Source of the DNA: Thiothrix sp. UBA5583
GTDB lineage: Bacteria; Pseudomonadota; Gammaproteobacteria; Thiotrichales; Thiotrichaceae
Length of the DNA stretch: 64,000 nucleotides
Assembly (NCBI GenBank): GCA_002425225.1
Contig: DILV01000032.1
Coordinates: 1-64,000, forward strand
Direction of reading: 5' to 3'
Shown here: positions 19,555 to 28,500 of the stretch, in pieces
How the letters are laid out: the number at the start of each line of letters is the position of its first letter
How positions within the stretch are numbered: the first letter of the stretch is position 1
Position numbers and translations under genes: made by a program
Notes under the pieces: generated by a model
Told to the model about the DNA's origin: nothing
The model's database searches: none
What the model saw: the letters and a program-made list of their open reading frames with translations, nothing else

Positions 19555-20277
19555 ATGAAAACCAGACTGTTACCACTGCTGTTGTGCATTCCCGGCGCTG
19601 CACTGGCTGATTCCCTGTTGCCCGCCGATCTGGGGTTGGGCGTTACCGTTAGACAATCTCCGTTTGTCGGTGGCGACACCAGTACAGGCGTCGCCCCCGC
19701 CACCCCTGACCGTGATGGTTTCGACATTTCCGGCCTGAGCGTAGATTTCGGGCAAAGCGAAACACAACGCTTTTATGCCGGAGTCGGGCTGGATGAATGG
19801 GATCACAAACGCGGCGACAGCCCGCAACTCAGCGACATGCGTAAACTCGACCGCGCCATCAATCTACGACTGGGTTCTGCCTGGAAACTGCCTTCCGGGG
19901 TGCTGAATGCCGAAATCGGCAAGGATGTCACCGCCCACAAGGGCACGCAAGCCAAAGTGCGTTACACCTTCAACTCACTGTCAGACAAACTGGTGGTGCG
20001 CCCCTATGTGGAAGGCCAGTGGCTCTCATCCGACCTGACCGATTACTACGTGGGTGTGGATGCCACGGAAGCCAAGGTAGGCCGCCCCGCTTATCAGGCC
20101 AATGACAGCCTTGCCATGAAAGCTGGAGTCAAACTGGAAAAGCCCCTGACAGGCAAATGGACACTGGTCGGCAGCGTGGATGCCACCCATTACGATACCG
20201 CCATTTCCGACAGCCCGATTGTGGCAAAAGATACCGTGTGGGGAGGCAAAATCGGTCTGGCTTACCAATGGCGTTAA
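19555..20277 (+). CDS. MipA/OmpV-family outer-membrane protein
   Basis: A 240-residue beta-barrel protein with a signal peptide (MKTRLLPLLLCIPGAALA, cut before DSLLP). Family-typical late segments are DYYVGVDATEAKVGRPAYQA and VGSVDATHYDTAISDSP, with a C-terminal strand ending GLAYQWR, as the outer-membrane assembly machinery requires. MipA/OmpV proteins are linked to murein-synthesis scaffolding or stress-induced permeability. The ATG at 19555 puts the signal peptide at the very start; a longer frame from 19498 is rejected. The gene ends six bases before rtcR, so the two may share a transcript. Confidence 0.75.
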   Translation: MKTRLLPLLLCIPGAALADSLLPADLGLGVTVRQSPFVGGDTSTGVAPATPDRDGFDISGLSVDFGQSETQRFYAGVGLDEWDHKRGDSPQLSDMRKLDRAINLRLGSAWKLPSGVLNAEIGKDVTAHKGTQAKVRYTFNSLSDKLVVRPYVEGQWLSSDLTDYYVGVDATEAKVGRPAYQANDSLAMKAGVKLEKPLTGKWTLVGSVDATHYDTAISDSPIVAKDTVWGGKIGLAYQWR

Positions 20278-20283
20278 ACGCAA

Positions 20284-21885
20284 ATGCCTGCGCGTAACGT
20301 CGTCATCGGCATTCTGGGGTCGCGCCTCGACCATCAGGGTTTGGGTAAGCGCCGCCATTCACGCTGGCGGCCTACTGTCGGCATCGTCATGCAGCCGGAT
20401 TTCCCGGTGGATGAATTCGTCCTGCTGCACCATGCAGACGAGGCAGAACTGGCGGGCAGTACCCTGCGTGACATGCGGGCACTCGCCCCCGCAACCCGCT
20501 TTGCCGCGCATGTGCTCAATTACAGCGACCCGTGGGATTTCGGCGAAGTCTACAGCCAGTTGCACGATTTCACTCACCAATACCGTTTCGACCCGGAACA
20601 GAACAACTACTACGTGCACATCACCACCGGCACGCATGTGGCGCAAATTTGCCTGTTCCTGCTGACCGAAGCCAATTACATCCCTGGCAAGCTGCTGCAA
20701 ACTTCCCCCAGCAACGAAGGCGTGCAGGGAGCCATCCAGATCATCGACCTCGACCTGTCGCGTTACGACCAGATTGCCTCACGCTTTGCCCGCGAAACCC
20801 AGGAAGGCATCGCCTACCTGAAAGGCGGCATCGACACGCGCAATGCCGCTTTCAACGCCCTGATCGTGCAACTGGAACAGGTGTCGATCCGTTCCACCGC
20901 CCCCATCCTGCTGACCGGCCCAACCGGGGCGGGCAAGTCGCAGCTTGCCAAACGCATTTTCGCCCTGAAAAAACAGCGCGGACAGGTCAGCGGCAAACTG
21001 GTGGAAACCAACTGTGCCACCCTGCGCGGCGACAACGCCATGTCGGCATTGTTCGGGCATGTGAAAGGCGCTTTTACCGGCGCACTTACTGCCCGCACCG
21101 GCCTGCTGCGCGAAGCCGACAAAGGCTTGCTGTTTCTGGATGAAATCGGCGAACTGGGGTTGGATGAACAAGCGATGCTGCTACGTGCCATCGAAGACAA
21201 GGTATTCACCCCGTTCGGTAGCGACCGTGAAACCGGCAGCGATTTCCAGTTGATTGCCGGAACCAACCGCGACCTGTTCCAGCGGGTGCGCGAAGGCAAA
21301 TTCCGCGAAGACCTGCTGGCACGCATCAACCTGTGGACATATGAACTCCCCGGCCTGCGTGAACGGCTGGAAGATATGGAACCGAACATCGAATACGAGC
21401 TTCAGCAATTCACTCACAAAGTTGGGCACAAGGTCAGTTTCAACAAGGCTGCGCGGGAACAATACCTCGCTTTCGCCCATTCTGCGGCAGCAAGCTGGCG
21501 AGCCAATTTCCGCGACCTCAATTCCAGTATTACCCGTATGGCAACACTGGCAAATGGTGGACGCATTACCGAAGAAATTGTCAGCGTGGAAATCGGGCGC
21601 TTGCGCTACGACTGGGGTGGTTTCCATGAGAAAACCCCCGCCAGCAGTGCTGACAGCCTGTTACGTGAAGTGCTGGAGGCGGAAGTACTAGCAGGCATCG
21701 ACCATTTCGATCAGGTGCAACTGGTGGAAGTGATCCGGGTATGCCGTGAGTCCAAAACGCTGGCAGAAGCAGGCCGCACCCTGTTCAACATCAGCCGCAC
21801 CCAGCGTGCCAGCAGCAATGACTCACACCGATTGCGGGTGTATTTGCAGAAATACGGGCTGGCATTCGCTGAACTGACCGATTGA
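20284..21885 (+). CDS. rtcR: RtcR, CARF-domain sigma54-dependent activator
   Basis: A 533-residue activator that normally turns on rtcBA RNA-repair genes with sigma54 RNA polymerase. The N-terminal CARF-type ligand domain (about 1-185) includes RWRPTVGIVMQ and HITTGTHVAQICLFLLTE. The AAA+ domain (about 190-420) has Walker A GPTGAGKSQLAKR, the sigma54-contact loop GAFTGA and LLFLDEIGELG. A C-terminal helix-turn-helix (about 485-515, EAGRTLFNISRTQRA) binds DNA. All key residues look intact. No functional rtcB or rtcA is in the window, only an rtcB relic upstream, so its targets must be elsewhere or gone. Confidence 0.92.
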   Translation: MPARNVVIGILGSRLDHQGLGKRRHSRWRPTVGIVMQPDFPVDEFVLLHHADEAELAGSTLRDMRALAPATRFAAHVLNYSDPWDFGEVYSQLHDFTHQYRFDPEQNNYYVHITTGTHVAQICLFLLTEANYIPGKLLQTSPSNEGVQGAIQIIDLDLSRYDQIASRFARETQEGIAYLKGGIDTRNAAFNALIVQLEQVSIRSTAPILLTGPTGAGKSQLAKRIFALKKQRGQVSGKLVETNCATLRGDNAMSALFGHVKGAFTGALTARTGLLREADKGLLFLDEIGELGLDEQAMLLRAIEDKVFTPFGSDRETGSDFQLIAGTNRDLFQRVREGKFREDLLARINLWTYELPGLRERLEDMEPNIEYELQQFTHKVGHKVSFNKAAREQYLAFAHSAAASWRANFRDLNSSITRMATLANGGRITEEIVSVEIGRLRYDWGGFHEKTPASSADSLLREVLEAEVLAGIDHFDQVQLVEVIRVCRESKTLAEAGRTLFNISRTQRASSNDSHRLRVYLQKYGLAFAELTD

Positions 21886-21916
21886 AAGCCAGTTCAGCCG
21901 GATGCCAGCCGCTGCC

Positions 21917-24190
21917 TTATTGCTTGCGGCTAGCCGCCTCCACCGCCGCAAACGCCGCCATGTTCACAATCCCGCGCACCGTGGTGCTTTCGGTCAGGAT
22001 ATGCGCCGGGTAATTCGTCCCCACCAGCATTGGCCCGACCGGCAGACCATCTGCCAGCATCTTGGTCATGTTGTAGGCAATGTTCGCCGAGTTCAGATCC
22101 GGGCACACCAGCAGGTTCGCCGAGCCTTCAAAGGCGGAACATTTGAACAAACGGTCACGGACTTCCTGTGACAGCGCGGCATCGGCGTGCATTTCGCCTT
22201 CCACCACGATATGCGGGTATTTCTCGTGCAGGATTGCCAGCGCCTTGCGCATCTTGTCGGAATGCTCGTTCATGCGGCTGCCGAAGTTGGAATGTGACAG
22301 CAGCGCGGCTTTCGGTTCCATCCCAAACCCTGCCACCAGTTCCGCTGCCAGCGCGGTATTGTCGGCAAGCTGTTCGGCAGTCGGGTCAACCCCCGCGTGG
22401 GTATCGGTGAGGAAATACGTGCCCTGCTTGAGGATCAGCATGGTGACAGCCGCCACATCCGTCAGGCCGGGGCGAGCGCCGATCAGGTCACGCACGTAAT
22501 GCAGGTGGGAAATGAAGTTGCCTTCCACCCCGCAGATCATGGCATCCGCATCACCACAACGCACCATCACCGCTGCAATCTGGGTAGTCCGCGCTGCCAT
22601 CACCCGGCGGCTGTAAGCTGGAGTCACGCCCTTGCGGCACATGGCGGCATAATGTTCAGCGACGTGCCGCTCGAAATCGGGGTTGTTACGTGGGTCGACC
22701 ACCTCGATATTTTCACCGATGGTCAGACGCAAGTCGTAGGCATTGATGTTTTGCTGGATCAGTTCCGGGTTGCCAAGCAGGATCGGCTTGCAGATGCCGT
22801 CATCCACCAGGATTTGCACCGCATTGATCACCCGCTGTGATTCACCTTCGGCAAACACGATGCGCTGCGGGTTGCGTTTGGCTTTCTCGAATACCGGTTT
22901 CATGGTCATGCCGGAACGGAACACGAAACTTTCCAGTTGGCGCTGATAAGCGTCGAAATCGGCAATCGGGCGGGTCGCCACCCCGCTATCCATCGCCGCT
23001 TTCGCCACCCGTGGCGGAATGATGGTCATCAGGCGCGGGTCAAACGGCTTGGGAATCAGGTAATCGCGCCCGAAGTGGAATTCTGCCCCACCGTAGGCGG
23101 ATACCACGGCGTCGGAGGCTTCGCGCATCGCCAGATCGCCAATCGCTTCCACCACCGCAATTTTCATCGCTTCATTGATTTCGGTTGCGCCGACATCGAG
23201 TGCGCCACGGAACAGGAACGGGAAGCACAGCACGTTGTTGACCTGATTGGGGTAATCGCTGCGCCCGGTGGCGATGATGGCATCGGAACGCACTTCGTAC
23301 ACCAGTTCGGGGCGGATTTCCGGTTCAGGGTTGGCAAGGGCGAGGATCAGCGGGTTTGCCGCCATCACCTTGACGTGATGCTGCTTGAGCACGCGCGGGG
23401 CAGACAGGCCGAGGAACACGTCCACGCCGTCCATCACGTCATCCAAGGTGCGGGCGTCGGTGTCGATGGCGTAGGCAGAATTGTACGGGTTCATTTCATC
23501 CACACGCCCGGTGTAGATAATGCCGAAGCGGTCGTTGACGGTGATGTTTTCCTTCTTCAACCCCATTTCCACCAGCAGGTTGAGGCAGGCAATCGCGGCT
23601 GCACCTGCGCCGGAACACACCAGTTTTACGTCCTGGATATTCTTGCCCGCCACGCGCAAACCGTTGCGGATGGCGGCTGCCACGCAAATCGCCGTGCCGT
23701 GCTGATCGTCGTGGAATACCGGGATTTTCATGCGTGCTTTCAGGCGCTTTTCCACCTCAAAGCATTCCGGGGCCTTGATGTCTTCGAGGTTGATACCGCC
23801 GAAGGTTGGCTCCATCAGGGCGACGGCTTCCACCAGCTTGTCCACGTCCAGCGTATCCAGCTCGATGTCGAAAGCGTTCACCCCGGCGAATTTCTTGAAC
23901 AGTACCGCCTTGCCTTCCATCACCGGTTTGGAAGCGAGTGCGCCGATCGAACCCAGCCCCAGTACCGCCGTGCCGTTGGAAACGACCGCCACCAGATTGC
24001 CACGGGTGGTGTAATTGGCAGCACAGGCCGGGTTGTCGGCAATCGCCAGACTCGCCGCCGCCACACCGGGGGAATAGGCCAGTGCCAGATCGCGCTGGTT
24101 GACCATGTTCTTGGTGGGGGTCACTTCGAGTTTGCCGGGGTTGGGGTAACGGTGATAATCCAGCGCGGCCTGGTTCAATTCATCGACCAT
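21917..24190 (-). CDS. maeB: NADP-type malic enzyme fused to phosphotransacetylase-like domain (MaeB)
   Basis: A 757-residue cytosolic enzyme that converts malate to pyruvate, CO2 and NAD(P)H. The malic N-terminal domain has [18 protein letters not shown] and the metal/substrate site [10 protein letters not shown]. The nucleotide-binding domain has [14 protein letters not shown]. The C-terminal third (about residues 430-757) is the PTA_PTB domain ([28 protein letters not shown]) typical of MaeB, where it acts in regulation by acetyl-CoA. Length matches the family. It is convergent with rtcR and divergent from the PFOR-Rnf cluster, to which it may supply pyruvate. Confidence 0.95.
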   Translation of the reverse strand: MVDELNQAALDYHRYPNPGKLEVTPTKNMVNQRDLALAYSPGVAAASLAIADNPACAANYTTRGNLVAVVSNGTAVLGLGSIGALASKPVMEGKAVLFKKFAGVNAFDIELDTLDVDKLVEAVALMEPTFGGINLEDIKAPECFEVEKRLKARMKIPVFHDDQHGTAICVAAAIRNGLRVAGKNIQDVKLVCSGAGAAAIACLNLLVEMGLKKENITVNDRFGIIYTGRVDEMNPYNSAYAIDTDARTLDDVMDGVDVFLGLSAPRVLKQHHVKVMAANPLILALANPEPEIRPELVYEVRSDAIIATGRSDYPNQVNNVLCFPFLFRGALDVGATEINEAMKIAVVEAIGDLAMREASDAVVSAYGGAEFHFGRDYLIPKPFDPRLMTIIPPRVAKAAMDSGVATRPIADFDAYQRQLESFVFRSGMTMKPVFEKAKRNPQRIVFAEGESQRVINAVQILVDDGICKPILLGNPELIQQNINAYDLRLTIGENIEVVDPRNNPDFERHVAEHYAAMCRKGVTPAYSRRVMAARTTQIAAVMVRCGDADAMICGVEGNFISHLHYVRDLIGARPGLTDVAAVTMLILKQGTYFLTDTHAGVDPTAEQLADNTALAAELVAGFGMEPKAALLSHSNFGSRMNEHSDKMRKALAILHEKYPHIVVEGEMHADAALSQEVRDRLFKCSAFEGSANLLVCPDLNSANIAYNMTKMLADGLPVGPMLVGTNYPAHILTESTTVRGIVNMAAFAAVEAASRKQ

Positions 24191-24633
24191 AGTTGTTGTG
24201 CTCCTCTATCTCATGCATCTTTGATGGTTAATTAACAGACATGATGCCGTATGAAAGAATCGTACCCATCATGGACTGCCAACAATCTATTATTCTAACT
24301 GGATGATATATGTGAATTTTTATCTAGTTATCAGCAGCAATATGTATTGCCCGCCATGCTACCCACCGGCGGCATTCCGCCCCCGAAAAGCACGGCACAC
24401 AGGCAAAATAGCGCCGCTGGTCTGATATTACCTGAGTTTTTTACGCTGCGGAAAAATGTTTGTCAGGAAGGAGTGGATACAGGAGAGGGATATTCGTTTC
24501 TATCCATTTCTGGCTATACCCCTATCTCTTTTCGTTGTGCAATGCAATATAAAATCTTGATATAGATCACTATTGCAGCGCACCAAGTTGGGTAATTTGA
24601 ATGTCATGTTTCCCCAAAACAGGACATTGTATC
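24191..24633. other. 443-base divergent spacer maeB/rnfB
   Basis: No gene is seen; a 72-codon frame at 24347 has no coding features. The right end carries the FNR-like box (24557-24570) and a possible -10 (TAATTT, 24593-24598) of the rnfB promoter. The first 150 bases are AT-rich and probably contain the maeB promoter, which I could not place. Confidence 0.5.
24557..24570 (+). promoter_or_regulatory. FNR-like operator upstream of the PFOR-Rnf cluster
   Basis: TTGATatagATCAC matches the FNR consensus TTGAT-N4-ATCAA at nine of ten fixed positions. A TAATTT at 24593-24598 fits a -10 box for a start near 24605, placing the operator centre (24563.5) at about -41.5, the normal class II activator position. 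This suggests induction under low oxygen. Confidence 0.6.
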
Positions 24634-25527
24634 GTGATTAACGTCAGCATTCTTTCCGCAGACACCGTAGTTGCCCTAGGTTACATGCTGGCCTTGGGGG
24701 TTTCTCTCGCCGTTATTCTGGCAATCGCTAACCGTTTCCTGTTTGTGTACGAAGACCCGCGTATCGACGAAGTGGATTCTGCCCTGCCCCATGCCAATTG
24801 TGGCGCATGTGGGGAAGCCGGTTGCCGCATTTTCGCCGAAAAGCTGATTGCGGGTGAGGTCAAACCCGGTCAATGCACCGTAAACGCACCTGCCAATAAC
24901 GCTGCTATTGCCCAATTTTTAGGGGTAGAACTGGGCGTTCAGGAAAAACGTGTCGCACGGCTGGCTTGTGCCGGTGGCAATCACGTTGCCCATTCCCGCG
25001 CCTTGTATTCCGGGTTGCATTCCTGCCGGGGCGCGGCAATGGTCGGTGGCGGCGGTAAAACCTGTACGTGGGGCTGTTTGGGAATGGGCGATTGTGCAGA
25101 TGTCTGTGAGTTCGGTGCTATCACGCTCGACAAAAACGGCTTGCCAGTGGTCGATGCCGACAAATGCACCGCCTGTGGCGATTGCGTCGATGTCTGCCCG
25201 AAAAAGCTGTTTGAACTGCACCCGGTCAGCCACCAGTTGTGGGTGGCTTGCAAAAACTTACACCACGGCGCAGAGGCTGAAGCCGAATGCGAAGTGGCTT
25301 GCAATGCCTGTGAGCGTTGCGTGAACGATTCCCCAGAGGGATTAATAACGATCAGGGATAACCTGGCAATCATTGATTACAGCAAGAATTCCCTGGCTTC
25401 CAAAGTCAGCATCCAGCGGTGTCCTACCGGTGCCATCGTCTGGTTGAGCAAACAAGGGAACATCGTCAAAGGCCATAAGGCAAAACCTGTCATCAGAAAA
25501 CAGGCATTGCCGGTTAGCCGTGCATAA
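24634..25527 (+). CDS. rnfB: Rnf complex iron-sulfur subunit RnfB (long form)
   Basis: RnfB passes electrons from ferredoxin into the membrane Rnf complex. It has an N-terminal membrane helix (ALGYMLALGVSLAVILAIANRF), the 4Fe-4S motif NCGACGEAGC, then two ferredoxin-type motifs (CLGMGDCADVCEFGA; CTACGDCVDVCP) and a further partial set (CNACERC, CPTGAIVWL). At about 297 residues it is longer than the roughly 190-residue E. coli RsxB and nearer the anaerobe-type RnfB. I chose the GTG at 24634, with ACAGGA upstream, because the likely transcript start (about 24605) lies after the ATG at 24601. It heads the cluster, apart from rnfCDGEA. Confidence 0.85.
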   Translation: MINVSILSADTVVALGYMLALGVSLAVILAIANRFLFVYEDPRIDEVDSALPHANCGACGEAGCRIFAEKLIAGEVKPGQCTVNAPANNAAIAQFLGVELGVQEKRVARLACAGGNHVAHSRALYSGLHSCRGAAMVGGGGKTCTWGCLGMGDCADVCEFGAITLDKNGLPVVDADKCTACGDCVDVCPKKLFELHPVSHQLWVACKNLHHGAEAEAECEVACNACERCVNDSPEGLITIRDNLAIIDYSKNSLASKVSIQRCPTGAIVWLSKQGNIVKGHKAKPVIRKQALPVSRA

Positions 25528-25561
25528 ACCCTTTCACTTCTCACCCGTAGAGGCAGTCAAT

Positions 25562-28500
25562 ATGTTCGGATTCAAAAAAACTACCCCACCTACCGTCAAG
25601 TATCCCGGCACACGCATGGCAATGGACGGCAACGCCGCCGTCATTATGTGCGAACGCGAGGCATCGGATGCTGCGGGCGCATACCCGATTACCCCTTCCA
25701 CCCAGATGGGCGAATACTGGGCAGAGGAAGTGGCGAAAGGTCACGTCAATACCTCCGGGCAACCGCTGATTTTCGTTGAACCGGAATCCGAACACGCGGC
25801 GGCTGCCGTGACTGCCGGGATGTCGATGACGGGCTTGCGTGCCACCAATTTCTCCTCCGCACAGGGTGTGGCGTTCATGCACGAATCCTTGTACGCCGCT
25901 GTGGGTAAACGTCTGCCTTACGTGCTGAACATTGGTTGCCGCGCCATTACCAAAGCCAGCCTCAACGTGCATTGCGGTCACGATGACTACCACTGCATTG
26001 ACGACACCGGTTTCTTCCAGATTTTTGCCAAGAATGCACAGGAAGCGGCTGACCTCAACCTGATCGGGCGCAAGATTGCCGAACTCTCGCTGACCCCGGC
26101 GGCGGTCGCGCAAGATGGCTTCCTCACTACTCACCTGATTGAACCGCTACAAGTGCCGGAACGTGAGCTGATCGACGAATTCCTCGGTAGCCCCGCAGAC
26201 ATGATCGACTGCCCCACCCCGGCGCAGGAAATGATTTACGGCCCGAAACGCCGCCGCGTGCCTGAAGTGTGGAGCGTGGATAACCCAATGGTGGCAGGCA
26301 CGGTGCAAAACCAGGATGCCTATATGCAGGCAACCGCAGCGCAACGCCCGTATTTCTTCGACCACATCCGCACCCTGTCCGAAACCGTGATGGCGGAATA
26401 CGCCAGCCTCACCGGGCGTTACTACGGGCGCATTGCCGAATACCGCTGTGACGATGCCGAGTATGTCATCCTTGGGCAAGGCAGCATGATCGTGCAAGCG
26501 GAAGCGGTTGCCGATTACCTGCGCGATACCCGCAAGCTCAAAGTGGGCGTGATTAACCTCACCATGTACCGCCCCTTCCCCGGCGATCTGGTCAGCAAGG
26601 CACTCAAGGGCAAGAAAGGCTGCGTGGTGCTGGAACGTACCGACCAGCCGCTGGCAGAAGATTTACCGATCATGCGTGAAATCCGTGCCTCCCTCACCAA
26701 GAGCATGGAAAACGGTTTTGCCAGCCGTGGCGAACTGCCCTACCCGCTGTATGCCAGCTACAAAAGCGGCGAAGCCCCCACCTTGTATTCCGGCTGCTAC
26801 GGCTTGGGTAGCCGCGACCTGCAACCGGAAGGCATTATTGGTGCTATCGAAAATATGCTGCCGAATGGCAAAAACCAGCGTTTCTTCTATCTCGGCATCG
26901 ACTTCTACCGCAACGCCGCCTCGCCGCGTCAGGAAGTGTATTTCAACGAACTGCTGACCCGTTACCCGCAAATCAAGGATTTGTCGGTGTATGGCAGCGA
27001 AAATCCCAACCTGATGCCGAAAGGTTCGATCACGGTGCGGATGCACTCGGTCGGCGGCTGGGGTGCGATCACCACGGGTAAGAATCTGGCGATGACCCTG
27101 TACGACCTGCTCGGTTTCGACATCAAAGCCAACCCCAAATACGGCTCGGAAAAGAAAGGGCAACCGACCACTTACTACCTGTCCGCCGCGCCTGAACCGA
27201 TTCGCTTATCGTGCGAATACCATTTCGTGGATGTGGTACTGTCACCTGACCCCAACGTATTCCTGCACTCCAACCCACTGCACGGGCTGGACAAGGATGG
27301 CGTGTTCATTATCCAGAGCAGCCTTGGTTCACCCGCCGAAGTGTGGGCGCAAATCCCGCGTCAGGCACAGAAATACATCGTTGACCACGGCATCCGCATT
27401 TACTACATCGACGGTTTCAAGATTGCCCGCGAAGAAGCTTCCAACGCCGAACTGCAATTCCGTATGCAGGGCAACGCCTTCCAGGGCGCGTTCTTTGCCG
27501 CTTCCCCCTTGATGGCGCGTAACAACATGACCCGCGACACCCTGTTTGCGGCGATTGAAAAGCAGTTGCGCGACAAGTTCGGCAGCAAAGGCGCACGGGT
27601 GGTCGAAGACAACCTCAAAGTCGTGCGCCGTGGTTTCGATGAAATCATTGAAATCACCGAAAAAACCGTCGGTTTGACCCCCGAAGCGGTACGCAAACAA
27701 GCCAGTTCCTTGCCGATCATGCTCAAGCAATTGCCGGAAGGTGACGGGCGTTTGTCCGACATCCACCGTTTCTGGGAACAGACTGGCAGTTTCTACCTCG
27801 ACGGCAAAGGCAGCGGCAACCTTGCCGACCCGTACATGGCAACGGGCTTGATGCCGGTCGCCACCGGCTTCTACCGCGACATGACCCAAATCCGCTTTGA
27901 ATACCCCGAATTCAAGCCGGAAAACTGCACCGCTTGCGGCAACTGCTACAGCGTCTGCCCGGATAGCGCGATTCCCGGTCTGGTCAACTCCATCAGCGAC
28001 GTATTCAACTCCGCGATTATGACCATTGAGCGCGGCGGCAACCCGACCCGTTTCCTGCGCCGTGAAGTGCGTACCGTTGAGAAAAAGCTGCGCGGACTGA
28101 TTGAGCAAAACGGCGAAGCTGCCAACGTCAACCAGCTCATCGACCACGCGGTGCTGGAAACACTGGCAGAATCCCCGTTGGAAGGGGCTGAAAAGCAGAG
28201 TCTGGAACGCGAATTCAGCCGCCTGCTCGCCACCATCGGCGACTTCCGTTTTGCCATTACCAAGCCTTACTACAGCACCCGCGAGAAAAAGCAGGCAGGC
28301 AGCGGCGGCTTGTTCTCCATCACCATCAACCCTTACACCTGTAAAGGCTGCATGGAATGTATCAAGGTCTGTGACGACCAAGCCTTGGTGGCTGCCCCGC
28401 AAACCGAATCAGCAGTGGAGCGGATGCGCAAGGAATGGAAATTCTGGCTGGAACTGCCCACTACCGCCCCCGAATTCAACCGCATCGACGATCTGGATGA

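Noticed and set aside
21869..21897. Hairpin CTGAACTG/CAGTTCAG as a terminator between rtcR and maeB
   Set aside because: The stem overlaps the rtcR stop codon and has no T-run on either strand; too weak to call.
22937..24235. Plus-strand ORF of 432 codons
   Set aside because: Antisense shadow of maeB; His/Gln/Val-rich translation without motifs, while the minus strand encodes an intact enzyme.
24347..24565. 72-codon plus-strand ORF in the maeB/rnfB spacer
   Set aside because: No ribosome-binding site or family features, and it overlaps the FNR-like operator.
27329..28402. Minus-strand ORF of 357 codons
   Set aside because: Antisense shadow of nifJ.
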